Shown: positions 1 through 5,443, numbered from the stretch's first letter. The stretch: DNA of 5,540 bases from Paraprevotella sp. (GCA_021205005.1 JAJPYK010000039.1:1-5540); one strand, 5' to 3'. Translations and numbers: made by a program. The notes: generated from the sequence alone by a model not told the origin.

Positions 1-410
1 ATGTATGGTGCGGTATGGGGAATGTCTACGGACAGGTGCAAGAATTGCCGCCGCGCTTGGCCTGCGACAAGAGATTGGTCCGTGCGGCATCTTCGCTTGA
101 ATCCGCTACTCCGGTTCATGTCGGTTTGATTTGTACGGGCGATAAGTTCATTACCGCCTGTGCGGGACTGGACGCCATCAAGTCCGATTTTTCTGACGGG
201 CTTGCCGTCGATATGGAGTCGGCTGCCATTGCACAGGTCTGCTATCTCTATCATGTGCCTTTTATCAGTTTCCGGATTATCAGCGACACGCCCGGAGCCG
301 ACGATCATTGGCAGCAATACGAATCGTTTTGGGATACGATGGCCGACCGTTCATTCGGCGTCGTGTGCCGTTTTCTCGAAAGTTTGCCTTCTTCATTGTC
401 TCATTTATAA
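1..410 (+). CDS. mtnN: 5'-methylthioadenosine/S-adenosylhomocysteine nucleosidase, C-terminal part (5' end outside window)
   Basis: This enzyme cleaves the N-glycosidic bond of S-adenosylhomocysteine and 5'-methylthioadenosine, releasing adenine; it is cytoplasmic and belongs to the activated methyl cycle. The reading frame is open from base 3, so the gene enters from the left; about 135 residues remain of a usual 230 or so. Family landmarks visible are DVWCGMGNVYGQ near the edge, the VDMES segment (Glu codon at 216-218, matching the substrate-binding Met-Glu of E. coli MTAN), and RIISDTPG, whose Asp codon at 285-287 matches the catalytic general acid. The order and spacing of these motifs fit the C-terminal half of the family. 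An internal ATG at 15 is not the real start because homology continues upstream of it. luxS follows after 14 nt on the same strand and uses the S-ribosylhomocysteine this enzyme makes, so the two are probably co-transcribed. Confidence 0.94.
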   Translation, partial: VWCGMGNVYGQVQELPPRLACDKRLVRAASSLESATPVHVGLICTGDKFITACAGLDAIKSDFSDGLAVDMESAAIAQVCYLYHVPFISFRIISDTPGADDHWQQYESFWDTMADRSFGVVCRFLESLPSSLSHL

Positions 411-424
411 AATCATTCTGTCAA

Positions 425-913
425 ATGAAAAAAAATCCGAGTTTTACGATAGATCATATTCATCTGTTGCGGGGCATTTATGTCTCTCGCAAGGATGAGG
501 TGGGAAACGAGATTGTAACCACGTTCGACATACGTATGAAAGAGCCTAACCGCGAACCGGCGTTGGGGCAGGGAGCCCTGCACACGATAGAGCATCTGGC
601 TTCCACATTTTTGCGCAATCATCCCGTATGGGCGGACAAAATCGTGTATTGGGGACCCATGGGTTGCCTGACAGGAAATTACCTGTTAATGAAAGGCGAT
701 CTGGAATCAGCCGACATTCTGGATTTGATGAAAGAAACTTTCCGTTTCATAGCGGATTACGAGGGGGACGTGCCCGGTGCGACGCCGCGCGATTGCGGGA
801 ACTATCTTTTGCAGGATTTGCCGATGGCCAAATGGGAAGCTGCCAAGTTCCTGCATGAGGTGCTCGAGCAGGCCACGGATGCTAACCTGCATTATCCTTC
901 GCAGAAAGACTGA
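425..913 (+). CDS. luxS: S-ribosylhomocysteine lyase LuxS (AI-2 synthesis)
   Basis: LuxS cleaves S-ribosylhomocysteine to homocysteine and 4,5-dihydroxy-2,3-pentanedione, which cyclises to autoinducer 2. The 162-residue product has the usual length of the family. The metal-binding HxxEH motif is HTIEH (H53, E56, H57), the third metal ligand is C124 in RDCGNY, and the catalytic cysteine is C81 in GPMGCLTGNY; R37 in FDIRM corresponds to the conserved substrate-binding arginine. The usual GC(R/Q)TG(F/Y)Y motif reads CLTGNY here, a form I recall from Porphyromonas-type LuxS, so it is probably lineage-typical. The ATG at 425 was chosen because it gives the normal N-terminus (NPSFTIDHIHL) and starts just after the mtnN stop; the open frame further upstream overlaps mtnN and has no homology. 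No Shine-Dalgarno sequence is visible, as usual in Bacteroidota. It is very likely the last gene of the mtnN-luxS operon. Confidence 0.98.
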   Translation: MKKNPSFTIDHIHLLRGIYVSRKDEVGNEIVTTFDIRMKEPNREPALGQGALHTIEHLASTFLRNHPVWADKIVYWGPMGCLTGNYLLMKGDLESADILDLMKETFRFIADYEGDVPGATPRDCGNYLLQDLPMAKWEAAKFLHEVLEQATDANLHYPSQKD

Positions 914-1013
914 CCGGACCGGATGCGTGCAGAGGAATCCCTCTAATCCGTATGCCCTGTCTTTCGGCCTGTGGGCGGCAGTCTGTCGGCCACGGGCCGA
1001 AGGACCGTCCGGT
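913..1013 (+). other. Predicted three-way-junction RNA fold at the 3' end of the luxS transcript
   Basis: By eye, three nested or adjacent helices fit together. P1 pairs 913-919 (ACCGGAC) with 1007-1013 (GTCCGGT), 7 bp. P2 pairs 920-924 with 946-950 and, inside it, 931-935 with 940-944 around an AATC loop. P3 pairs 961-974 with 990-1003, 14 bp with two G-U pairs. P1 begins in the luxS stop codon and ends directly before the terminator hairpin at 1014. I do not match it to a known RNA family. It could be a structured 3' UTR, a 3'-derived small RNA, or chance pairing in GC-rich sequence; P3 alone is hard to attribute to chance. Confidence 0.45.
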
Positions 1014-1037
1014 ACAAGTGTCAACGCTTGTCTTTTT
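1014..1037 (+). terminator. Intrinsic terminator of the mtnN-luxS operon
   Basis: A 7-bp stem, ACAAGTG (1014-1020) with CGCTTGT (1025-1031) containing one G-U pair, closes a TCAA tetraloop and is followed by CTTTTT (1032-1037). It lies about 100 nt after the luxS stop on the same strand. The fit to a rho-independent terminator is good, although the stem is not very GC-rich. Confidence 0.65.
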
Positions 1038-1182
1038 GTCAAAATCAAGGGCATATCATTTAAGGCTTTTACAGCATGGAGACAGAGGCAACAACGCCGT
1101 TTCGCATAGGCTTGTCGCGCTCCTGCGTCCGTGTATTCTAACGGATTGCGCCCTAATGTGTTAAGGGTGGAAACGGACTCCC
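1038..1182. other. Intergenic spacer without a recognisable gene
   Basis: This stretch between the luxS terminator and the palindrome holds no supported gene. The longest ATG-initiated frame I noted encodes 21 codons (1076-1141), without a visible promoter or recognisable sequence. There are weak short inverted repeats: TCCGT (1128-1132) with ACGGA (1141-1145), and CCC/GGG arms around 1151-1167. None is followed by a T-tract that would make it a clear terminator. Confidence 0.5.
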
Positions 1183-1253
1183 TGATTTTTTTCGGCGCAG
1201 ATCGATAAATTTTTCTCCTGAGAAAAAATACCGATCTGCGCCGAATGATTTTC
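1183..1253. repeat. 55-bp nested palindrome flanked by 7-8 bp direct repeats
   Basis: The outer arms are a perfect 14-bp inverted repeat, TTCGGCGCAGATCG at 1191-1204 and its complement at 1232-1245. Inside lies a second inverted repeat, TTTTTCTC (1210-1217) with GAGAAAAA (1220-1227). The octamers abutting the two ends are TGATTTTT (1183-1190) and TGATTTTC (1246-1253), identical in 7 of 8 bases, as a target-site duplication would be. It sits between convergent genes. It lacks a T-tract after the stem on either strand, so it is not a standard terminator. It may be a small palindromic mobile repeat (MITE or REP-like), a protein-binding site, or an atypical bidirectional terminator. Confidence 0.6.
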
Positions 1254-1333
1254 CGATCTCAGCCGTTCAGGGCTTTCGTCTCGGACGGAGCGGATACCCT
1301 TCAGGCACGGAAGAGTCCCTTTTTGTCCTGAAT

Positions 1334-2182
1334 TTATTTTCCCAGCGGCTGTATCTTGCGTCGCAAAGCCTTAGATATTTCGAGGAACATATACTGGCGC
1401 GGCAACGTGTGTATGCGTACGCTGTCGACCGAATATTTGCGATGGGCATATATTTTGGACTTTTCGAAAGTCAGGCGCGACATTTCTTCTTGCGACTTGC
1501 CTGCCGACGTAGAGTCTAGTTTCTCTTCGGGGAAAAAGTCGTCCAGATCCACGTCGCCGATCATGGTGGTTCCGAGATATTCGGCTTCCTTGTGAGACTG
1601 GTCTGTGTAGTAGCCCACATACATGTGTCCCGGCACGCGGACGAGGATGGGATCGATGTTGATGGCGCGCAGCAAGGACGCGAACAGCACGCTGCCGTCC
1701 ACACAATTGATCTGCGACGACTTGAGGGCGTCTTCCAGCGTGCGTACGCGCTGGGCATACACCACATTGCTCGACAGACTGCTGTAAGAGATGGAGCTGT
1801 AACGGAACTTGCGGCGTTGCAACACGTTCCACAGGGCATAGACCTGTTTGTCCACATATTCCTTTCGTTTGCTCTGATAGCCCATGAAACGGCTTACGAT
1901 ACGGGAGTTCAGGGCCTCGCGCAGGATGGCGTCTATTTGCGGACTGTCTTCGTTGACATAGGCGGCAAACAGAACGCCGGTGTTATGAAAACGGTTGCGT
2001 TTGTCGATGTATCCGATCATACATTCGTTGATGCTGCGTACGGAAAAGGTGCGCGTTTTGCGTGACGGTTCGGCATTTTGGAACTGGGCTTCCACCGAAA
2101 GGGCCACCGGTTCGGCCTGTACGTTGTTGCGCAAGGCGTTGTAGTCCCACAGGATATCGGGATAAATCGTATAGATCTTATC
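1334..2182 (-). CDS. Transglutaminase-like protein, C-terminal part after a frameshift
   Basis: This frame encodes 282 residues that read as the direct continuation of the membrane-anchor fragment at 2178-2513. It has no good start of its own: only a TTG lies at 2134, and protein-like sequence (DKIYTIYPDILWDYNAL) continues upstream of that to the A6 run. With the run corrected, the whole protein would have about 392 residues. The transglutaminase/papain-like core is seen in INCVDGSVLFASLL (Cys270 of the joined protein) and VPGHMYVGYY (His296). The residue where a catalytic acid is expected after the His, in EYLGTTMIG, appears to be Gly314. The rest is charged and has no second membrane segment, so the domain is probably periplasmic. 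No substrate can be named; cysteine protease, amidase or a non-catalytic fold are all possible. Confidence 0.75.
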   Translation of the reverse strand, partial: DKIYTIYPDILWDYNALRNNVQAEPVALSVEAQFQNAEPSRKTRTFSVRSINECMIGYIDKRNRFHNTGVLFAAYVNEDSPQIDAILREALNSRIVSRFMGYQSKRKEYVDKQVYALWNVLQRRKFRYSSISYSSLSSNVVYAQRVRTLEDALKSSQINCVDGSVLFASLLRAINIDPILVRVPGHMYVGYYTDQSHKEAEYLGTTMIGDVDLDDFFPEEKLDSTSAGKSQEEMSRLTFEKSKIYAHRKYSVDSVRIHTLPRQYMFLEISKALRRKIQPLGK

Positions 2183-2513
2183 TTTTTTCCGGCAGGATGA
2201 ATTCGGAAACCGAACGTTTGAAAAAAGGTGTCTCGTCGATTTCTATTTGCAGCCGTGCGTTGGGTTGCGGACTTCGGATGCGCAGATAGATGCTCGACTT
2301 GGGATTGCCCAGCACCGGAGTTTCTGTCGGAGGTACGATGAGGGTGTCCGTCGTGGCTTCGGAGAGGAGGAGAGAAGGGAAGATGTTGCCGCCCAACTCG
2401 TCGTTCAGTTCAAAATCCGTAGACTGGAAGATACGGTCGCGAAGCAGGAATACCGTGGCGGCCGCTCCTCCGATGACCGCCAATACGCAAATACTGATAA
2501 TGAGACGTTTCAT
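2178..2513 (-). CDS. Membrane-anchored N-terminal part of the transglutaminase-like protein, cut short by a frameshift
   Basis: The 111-residue product starts MKRLIIS and has one hydrophobic segment at about residues 4-24, with the remainder probably facing the periplasm. Residues 60-105 (TETPVLGNPK to SEFILPE) look like a small beta-rich domain. The frame ends PEKR-stop right after six A residues (plus-strand T at 2183-2188). Removing one A gives PEKDKIYTIYP and runs into the transglutaminase-like frame, so this is the front of one interrupted gene. The ATG at 2511-2513 lies 13 nt after the stop of the upstream lipoprotein gene, so the two form an operon read from the promoter near 3109-3140. 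The break could be a sequencing error, a real mutation, or a site of +1 slippage. Confidence 0.75.
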   Translation of the reverse strand: MKRLIISICVLAVIGGAAATVFLLRDRIFQSTDFELNDELGGNIFPSLLLSEATTDTLIVPPTETPVLGNPKSSIYLRIRSPQPNARLQIEIDETPFFKRSVSEFILPEKR

Positions 2514-2526
2514 AGTGGTATAGTGA

Positions 2527-3084
2527 TTAATCGTGTGCTACGGAATCATTGTCCGTTTCCGTATCCAGCACTTCGTCCTTGGAGATCGTGTAGCAGCCGT
2601 CGGGAGATACGGTGATCGACAAAGGTACGTAGATGTCGGATGCCGGATAGCTGACGCTGGCGGAGAAGCGCAGGGTGCCGTCCGTTACGCGGTCGAAAGC
2701 CATGCCCTCCAGGATGGAGGTGGAAAGGAATTTGTCGTCCACGTAGTTTTTGAAACTGTTTTTGGTGAAGACGTGATTAAAAATCTGCCGGTTTTCGCGG
2801 TTGATGCGCAGGCGGATATAGTTGTCGGCATATTTTTCGTTCCCGTCTCCTTCTACGGAAGGGAGCGTGTCATTGGCTTCCCGTACTATATCATAGGCAT
2901 ATTCCGTATTTCCGACTTTGACCTTTGCGCTGTAATGATAATCTTTCATGGCCTGTACGGAGCTCGAAGTGTCCGGTTTCTCGTATTCGCTATATCTGTT
3001 TTCTTCTGTCTGTCCGCTTCGATGGCAACTGCAGCAGAGCCATGCGGCACATGCGATACCCAGGAGTTTTAAAGGTGTGTGCAT
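2527..3084 (-). CDS. Putative lipoprotein, DUF4738-like
   Basis: The product has 185 residues. Residues 1-20 form a lipoprotein signal: a short positive start, a hydrophobic stretch (LLGIACAAWL) and a cysteine-rich end, CCSC, with Cys20 (Ser before it) the likeliest lipidated residue, though Cys17 or Cys18 is possible. The next 25 residues are a polar linker. The folded part, about 48-175, contains NYIRLRINRENRQIFNHVF, KFLSTSILEG, and SITVSPDGCYTISKDEV, which resemble the Bacteroidota family DUF4738 as I recall it; the family has no known function. It is the first gene of a minus-strand operon with the transglutaminase-like gene 13 nt downstream. The ATG at 3082-3084 is about 18 nt below the predicted transcription start, which supports this start. 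Confidence 0.85.
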   Translation of the reverse strand: MHTPLKLLGIACAAWLCCSCHRSGQTEENRYSEYEKPDTSSSVQAMKDYHYSAKVKVGNTEYAYDIVREANDTLPSVEGDGNEKYADNYIRLRINRENRQIFNHVFTKNSFKNYVDDKFLSTSILEGMAFDRVTDGTLRFSASVSYPASDIYVPLSITVSPDGCYTISKDEVLDTETDNDSVAHD

Positions 3085-3108
3085 ATTGTCTTTTTCTCAA
3101 CGATTGCA

Positions 3109-3140
3109 CAAAGGAACAAAAAAAAGGCGAGGTGAACAAG
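3109..3140 (-). promoter_or_regulatory. Bacteroidota-type promoter for the lipoprotein/transglutaminase-like operon
   Basis: On the minus strand, CTTG (3140-3137) is followed after 20 nt by TTCCTTTG (3116-3109). This matches the Bacteroidota consensus of a -33 TTG and a -7 TAnnTTTG with one mismatch in the -7 box. Transcription would start near 3103, giving a leader of about 18 nt before the ATG at 3084. Confidence 0.6.
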
Positions 3141-3170
3141 CTTGTTTATGAGATTTTTAGGACTTTTTCT

Positions 3171-3202
3171 CTTGTCGGTTTTCCCGTAAATGCTTACCTT
3201 TG
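3171..3202 (+). promoter_or_regulatory. Bacteroidota-type promoter for the DUF4230 operon
   Basis: CTTG (3171-3174), a 20-nt spacer, and TACCTTTG (3195-3202) fit the -33/-7 consensus of Bacteroidota, with a perfect TAnnTTTG. Transcription would begin near 3208, about 14 nt before the ATG at 3222. Its spacing equals that of the divergent promoter at 3109-3140. Confidence 0.7.
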
Positions 3203-3221
3203 GAAATCTCAAGCATTTGTG

Positions 3222-3899
3222 ATGAGAACGACGTTTTATTTCATTATGATTTTGTGTCTGTCGTTGAGTATGCCTTCATGCAAGGGCGGACGGACAGACG
3301 GGAGCGACGGCCGTGTGGACTCGCTGTCGCTGATCATGCAGGTGAAGGAGTGCGCCAAGCTCTATACGGCTGAATATGAGGTGCACAAGTTGGTGATGAA
3401 GGACGATCCCCTGCGGGTGAAAGGCCATGTGTTTCAACAAGCATTCGACGTGAAAGTGCCGGTGGGCGAGCGTAAGATCATCGTGCCTATCGACGTGACG
3501 CTGAAGGCTTATATCGACTTCTCGGACTTCTCGGAAAAGAATGTGGTGCGTTCCGGCAACCGTATCCTGATCACTTTGCCCGATCCCCGGGTGGTGGTGA
3601 CTTCGTCGCGTATCGACCACGATGAGGTGAAGCAGTTCGTGTCGCTGACCCGTTCGGACTATACTTCGGCCGAGTTGGCCGATTTTGCCCGTCAAGGTGA
3701 GGATGCGATTCTGTCTACGGTGCCGCAGCTCGGCATTTTGGACATGGCGCGCGAGAATGCGGCCCATGTCTTGGTGCCGTTGTTGTCCAAACTGGGTTAT
3801 GACGAGCGTAACATCGTGATTTCGTTCCGCAAAGAGTTTACCAAGTCGGACATGCCGCTGTTGTGGGATCGTGAGGGGCAAACTAAAAAGGTGAAGTGA
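3222..3899 (+). CDS. DUF4230 domain lipoprotein
   Basis: The 225-residue product begins with a lipoprotein signal (MRTTFYFIMILCLSLSMPSC), Cys20 being the probable lipidated residue. The body, from about residue 45, resembles DUF4230: a beta-rich part with IVPIDVTLKAYIDFSDF and ILITLPDPRVV, then a helical part with ELADFARQGEDAILSTV and AHVLVPLLSKLGY, ending near NIVISFRKEF. DUF4230 has no established function. The frame is open far upstream, to about 2925, but that part is antisense to the lipoprotein gene and shows no homology. The ATG at 3222 directly precedes the signal sequence and lies just after a good promoter, so I take it as the start. The next gene, also DUF4230, starts 1 nt after this stop, so the two are probably translationally coupled and may act together at the envelope. 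Confidence 0.87.
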   Translation: MRTTFYFIMILCLSLSMPSCKGGRTDGSDGRVDSLSLIMQVKECAKLYTAEYEVHKLVMKDDPLRVKGHVFQQAFDVKVPVGERKIIVPIDVTLKAYIDFSDFSEKNVVRSGNRILITLPDPRVVVTSSRIDHDEVKQFVSLTRSDYTSAELADFARQGEDAILSTVPQLGILDMARENAAHVLVPLLSKLGYDERNIVISFRKEFTKSDMPLLWDREGQTKKVK

Positions 3900-3900
3900 G

Positions 3901-4491
3901 ATGGGAAAGTGGATCAGTGCATTGAAATGGGGCGCGGCGGCTTTGATTGCCGTTGCGGTGATCGTGTTGATTGTGATGTGGAAGCGCAAGGGCGGGGTTC
4001 CCGTCGAAGCCGGTTTTGACAGTCGCATCGAGTTGACCGGTCAGGAAATACGCCGTATCGAGCAGATCGGTCAGTGGGAATTTCTCTCCGTACAGGCCGA
4101 AGTGGTGGCCGATACGGTGCGTAGCGGAATCTTTTCGGACGATCGTCTGGTGGCGGTGTATACCGGTGTGCCGCGCATCGGCATAGATATGAAGATGGTG
4201 GAGCCGGATTGGGTGTCGACGCGCGGCGATACGGTGGCGTTGCGTCTGCCTGCCGTGCATTTGTTGGATAAGGCTTTCATCGACGAGGCTCGTACGCGGA
4301 TCTTCAATGAAAGCGGGAAGTGGTCGAACGGAGCCCGTCGCGAACTTTACGGAAAAGCCTATCGCAAGATGTTGCGTCAATGCCTGACGGCGTCCAATCT
4401 GAAGCGCGCGGAGGACAATGCCCGCCGGCAGTTCGATGCGATGTTTAAGGCCATGGGTTTCCGTGTGGTGGAGATCGCTTTCGTCAAGTAA
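3901..4491 (+). CDS. DUF4230 domain protein with N-terminal membrane anchor
   Basis: The 196-residue product has one membrane segment at about residues 9-26 (KWGAAALIAVAVIVLIVMW) followed by a basic KRK, then a soluble domain. VYTGVPRIGIDMKMVE and DTVALRLPAVHLLD align in pattern with the IDFSDF and ILITLPDPRVV parts of the upstream protein. A helical section (ARTRIFNESGKW to ARRQFDAMFKAMGF) and a short closing strand (RVVEIAFVK) follow, as in DUF4230. The pair therefore looks like diverged tandem paralogues, one lipid-anchored and one membrane-spanning. The N-in or N-out orientation is uncertain: the basic cluster after the segment would favour the C-terminal part staying inside by the positive-inside rule, although Lys3 and Lys9 also lie before it. 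The gene ends 30 nt from the stop of the convergent AraC-family gene. Confidence 0.87.
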   Translation: MGKWISALKWGAAALIAVAVIVLIVMWKRKGGVPVEAGFDSRIELTGQEIRRIEQIGQWEFLSVQAEVVADTVRSGIFSDDRLVAVYTGVPRIGIDMKMVEPDWVSTRGDTVALRLPAVHLLDKAFIDEARTRIFNESGKWSNGARRELYGKAYRKMLRQCLTASNLKRAEDNARRQFDAMFKAMGFRVVEIAFVK

Positions 4492-4521
4492 GTCTGCGGA
4501 TATTGTTTTCCGACGACGGCC

Positions 4522-4713
4522 TCAACCAATGTGCCGGTACTGGTTGGGCGTACAGCCTTCCATTTTCTTGAATAAACGGGTGAAGTGTTGCGGATATTGG
4601 AAGCCTAAGTCATAGGCGATTTCGCTGATGCTTCTGTCGGTGCCTAATACACGTTCTTTGGCTATGTCCATCAATTTCATGCGGATGTGCTCCTGCGGAG
4701 ACCGTCCCGTCTC
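4522..4713 (-). CDS. AraC-family regulator, C-terminal HTH part after a frameshift
   Basis: This 63-residue stretch, ETGRSPQEHI to PNQYRHIG, is the second half of an AraC/XylS DNA-binding domain. The second helix-turn-helix and the family signature are clear in ISEIAYDLGFQYPQHFTRLF and in EGCTPNQYR. It has no start codon and only makes sense as the continuation of the fragment at 4677-5438: reading -1 from AAG at 4715-4713 gives VKKKETGRSPQEH, as in ordinary members of the family. The joined protein would have about 305 residues, normal for this type. Without it the regulator lacks its second HTH and should bind DNA poorly. The gene is convergent with the DUF4230 operon. Confidence 0.85.
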   Translation of the reverse strand, partial: ETGRSPQEHIRMKLMDIAKERVLGTDRSISEIAYDLGFQYPQHFTRLFKKMEGCTPNQYRHIG

Positions 4714-5438
4714 TTTTTTTTTACGAGGTCGCCGAAGTAGTTGGCCGACAGATGCAGGCGGTCGGCGCAATATTCTACCGTGAGCAGTCCGTTGTCGTGG
4801 GATTGTCCCGACTCGAAATAAGTGTCGACGAGTTGCTCGAATGCGCTCAGGATGTCTTTGTTCGCCTTTTCCCGCGTGGCGAATTGGCGGTCGTAGAAAC
4901 GTACGCAATAGTTGAGCAACAGTTCGATGTTCGACGTAATCAGCATTTTACTGTGTCGGTCGGTCGGCCGGTGCAGTTCTTGGGATATGTTTTGCAGGCA
5001 TTCGAGCACCACGGTCCGGTCTTCTTCGGACAAGTGCATGGCCTCGTTGGCGTCGTAAGAAAAGAAGGTGTAGTATTTGATTTGCTTGCCCAGCGAGGTG
5101 ACTTTGATCAGATCGGGATGGAACACCAAGCCCCATCCTTTCGGCTGGAGCGTTTCTCCGTTGTCCTCCACGCCGGCTACCTGTCCCGGGGCGATGCACA
5201 CCAATGTGCCTTCCTGATAATCGTAATATTGTCGTCCGTAGCGCATGTCTCCGCATTTCATGTCTTTGAGGAAAATGGCGTAGAACCCGAAATTATGGAG
5301 ATAGTGCAGAGTGGAAGGTAAGGCGGAGAAGTCGATGACGTTGACCTTGGGATGAGGCGTGTCGATGCCCAAAAAGTCATTATACTCCTTTACGGCTGGA
5401 TACTGTAATATGTTCTTGTTCGTCGGATGTTCTTTCAT
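4677..5438 (-). CDS. AraC-family transcriptional regulator, N-terminal part, cut short at an A9 run
   Basis: The zero-frame product has 253 residues. Residues 1-190 or so form the cupin-like sensor domain typical of Bacteroides AraC regulators (NVIDFSALPS, FYAIFLKDMKCGDMRYGRQYYDYQEGTLVCIAPGQV, GWGLVFHPDLI). The first helix-turn-helix is LTVEYCADRLHLSANYFGDLVKK, ending at about residue 241. The frame then passes an A9 run (plus-strand T at 4714-4722) and ends after ten unrelated residues (RDGLRRSTSA). The second HTH continues in the -1 frame at 4713. The ATG at 5436-5438 gives a family-like N-terminus (NKNILQYPAVKEYNDFLG); the longer frame to 5516 overlaps the upstream terminator and is not real. 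The ligand and targets are unknown; nearby envelope genes are possible targets but nothing shows it. The break may be an error, a mutation, or programmed slippage. Confidence 0.88.
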   Translation of the reverse strand: MKEHPTNKNILQYPAVKEYNDFLGIDTPHPKVNVIDFSALPSTLHYLHNFGFYAIFLKDMKCGDMRYGRQYYDYQEGTLVCIAPGQVAGVEDNGETLQPKGWGLVFHPDLIKVTSLGKQIKYYTFFSYDANEAMHLSEEDRTVVLECLQNISQELHRPTDRHSKMLITSNIELLLNYCVRFYDRQFATREKANKDILSAFEQLVDTYFESGQSHDNGLLTVEYCADRLHLSANYFGDLVKKKRRDGLRRSTSA

Positions 5439-5443
5439 AAGGA

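Noticed and set aside
659..679. Unusual LuxS active-site motif CLTGNY in place of GC(R/Q)TG(F/Y)Y
   Set aside because: The catalytic Cys and all metal ligands are kept, and I recall the same variant in Porphyromonas-type LuxS, so it looks lineage-typical rather than new.
1076..1141. Small frame of 21 codons (METEATTPFRIG...) in the luxS downstream spacer
   Set aside because: Too short to judge, no promoter or ribosome-binding evidence, lies after a terminator, and no recognisable family.
1300..1340. Possible plus-strand terminator: TTCAGG (1300-1305) with CCTGAA (1327-1332), then TTTATTTT
   Set aside because: Only 6 bp closing a 21-nt loop, and the T-rich tail overlaps the end of the convergent coding frame; too weak to call.
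1592..2065. Plus-strand open frame of 157 codons opposite the transglutaminase-like gene
   Set aside because: Low-complexity-looking translation without family features; antisense to the clear NCVDG/PGHMYVG core.
2533..3072. Plus-strand open frame of 179 codons antisense to the DUF4738-like lipoprotein
   Set aside because: No homology, promoter or signal. The minus-strand frame has a lipoprotein signal, a promoter and an operon context.
3276..4028. Long minus-strand open frame (250 codons) opposite the first DUF4230 gene, with another at 3883-4380
   Set aside because: His/Arg/Gln-rich product with no recognisable domain, antisense to well-supported coding sequence. This is the usual shadow produced by the codon bias of the plus-strand gene.
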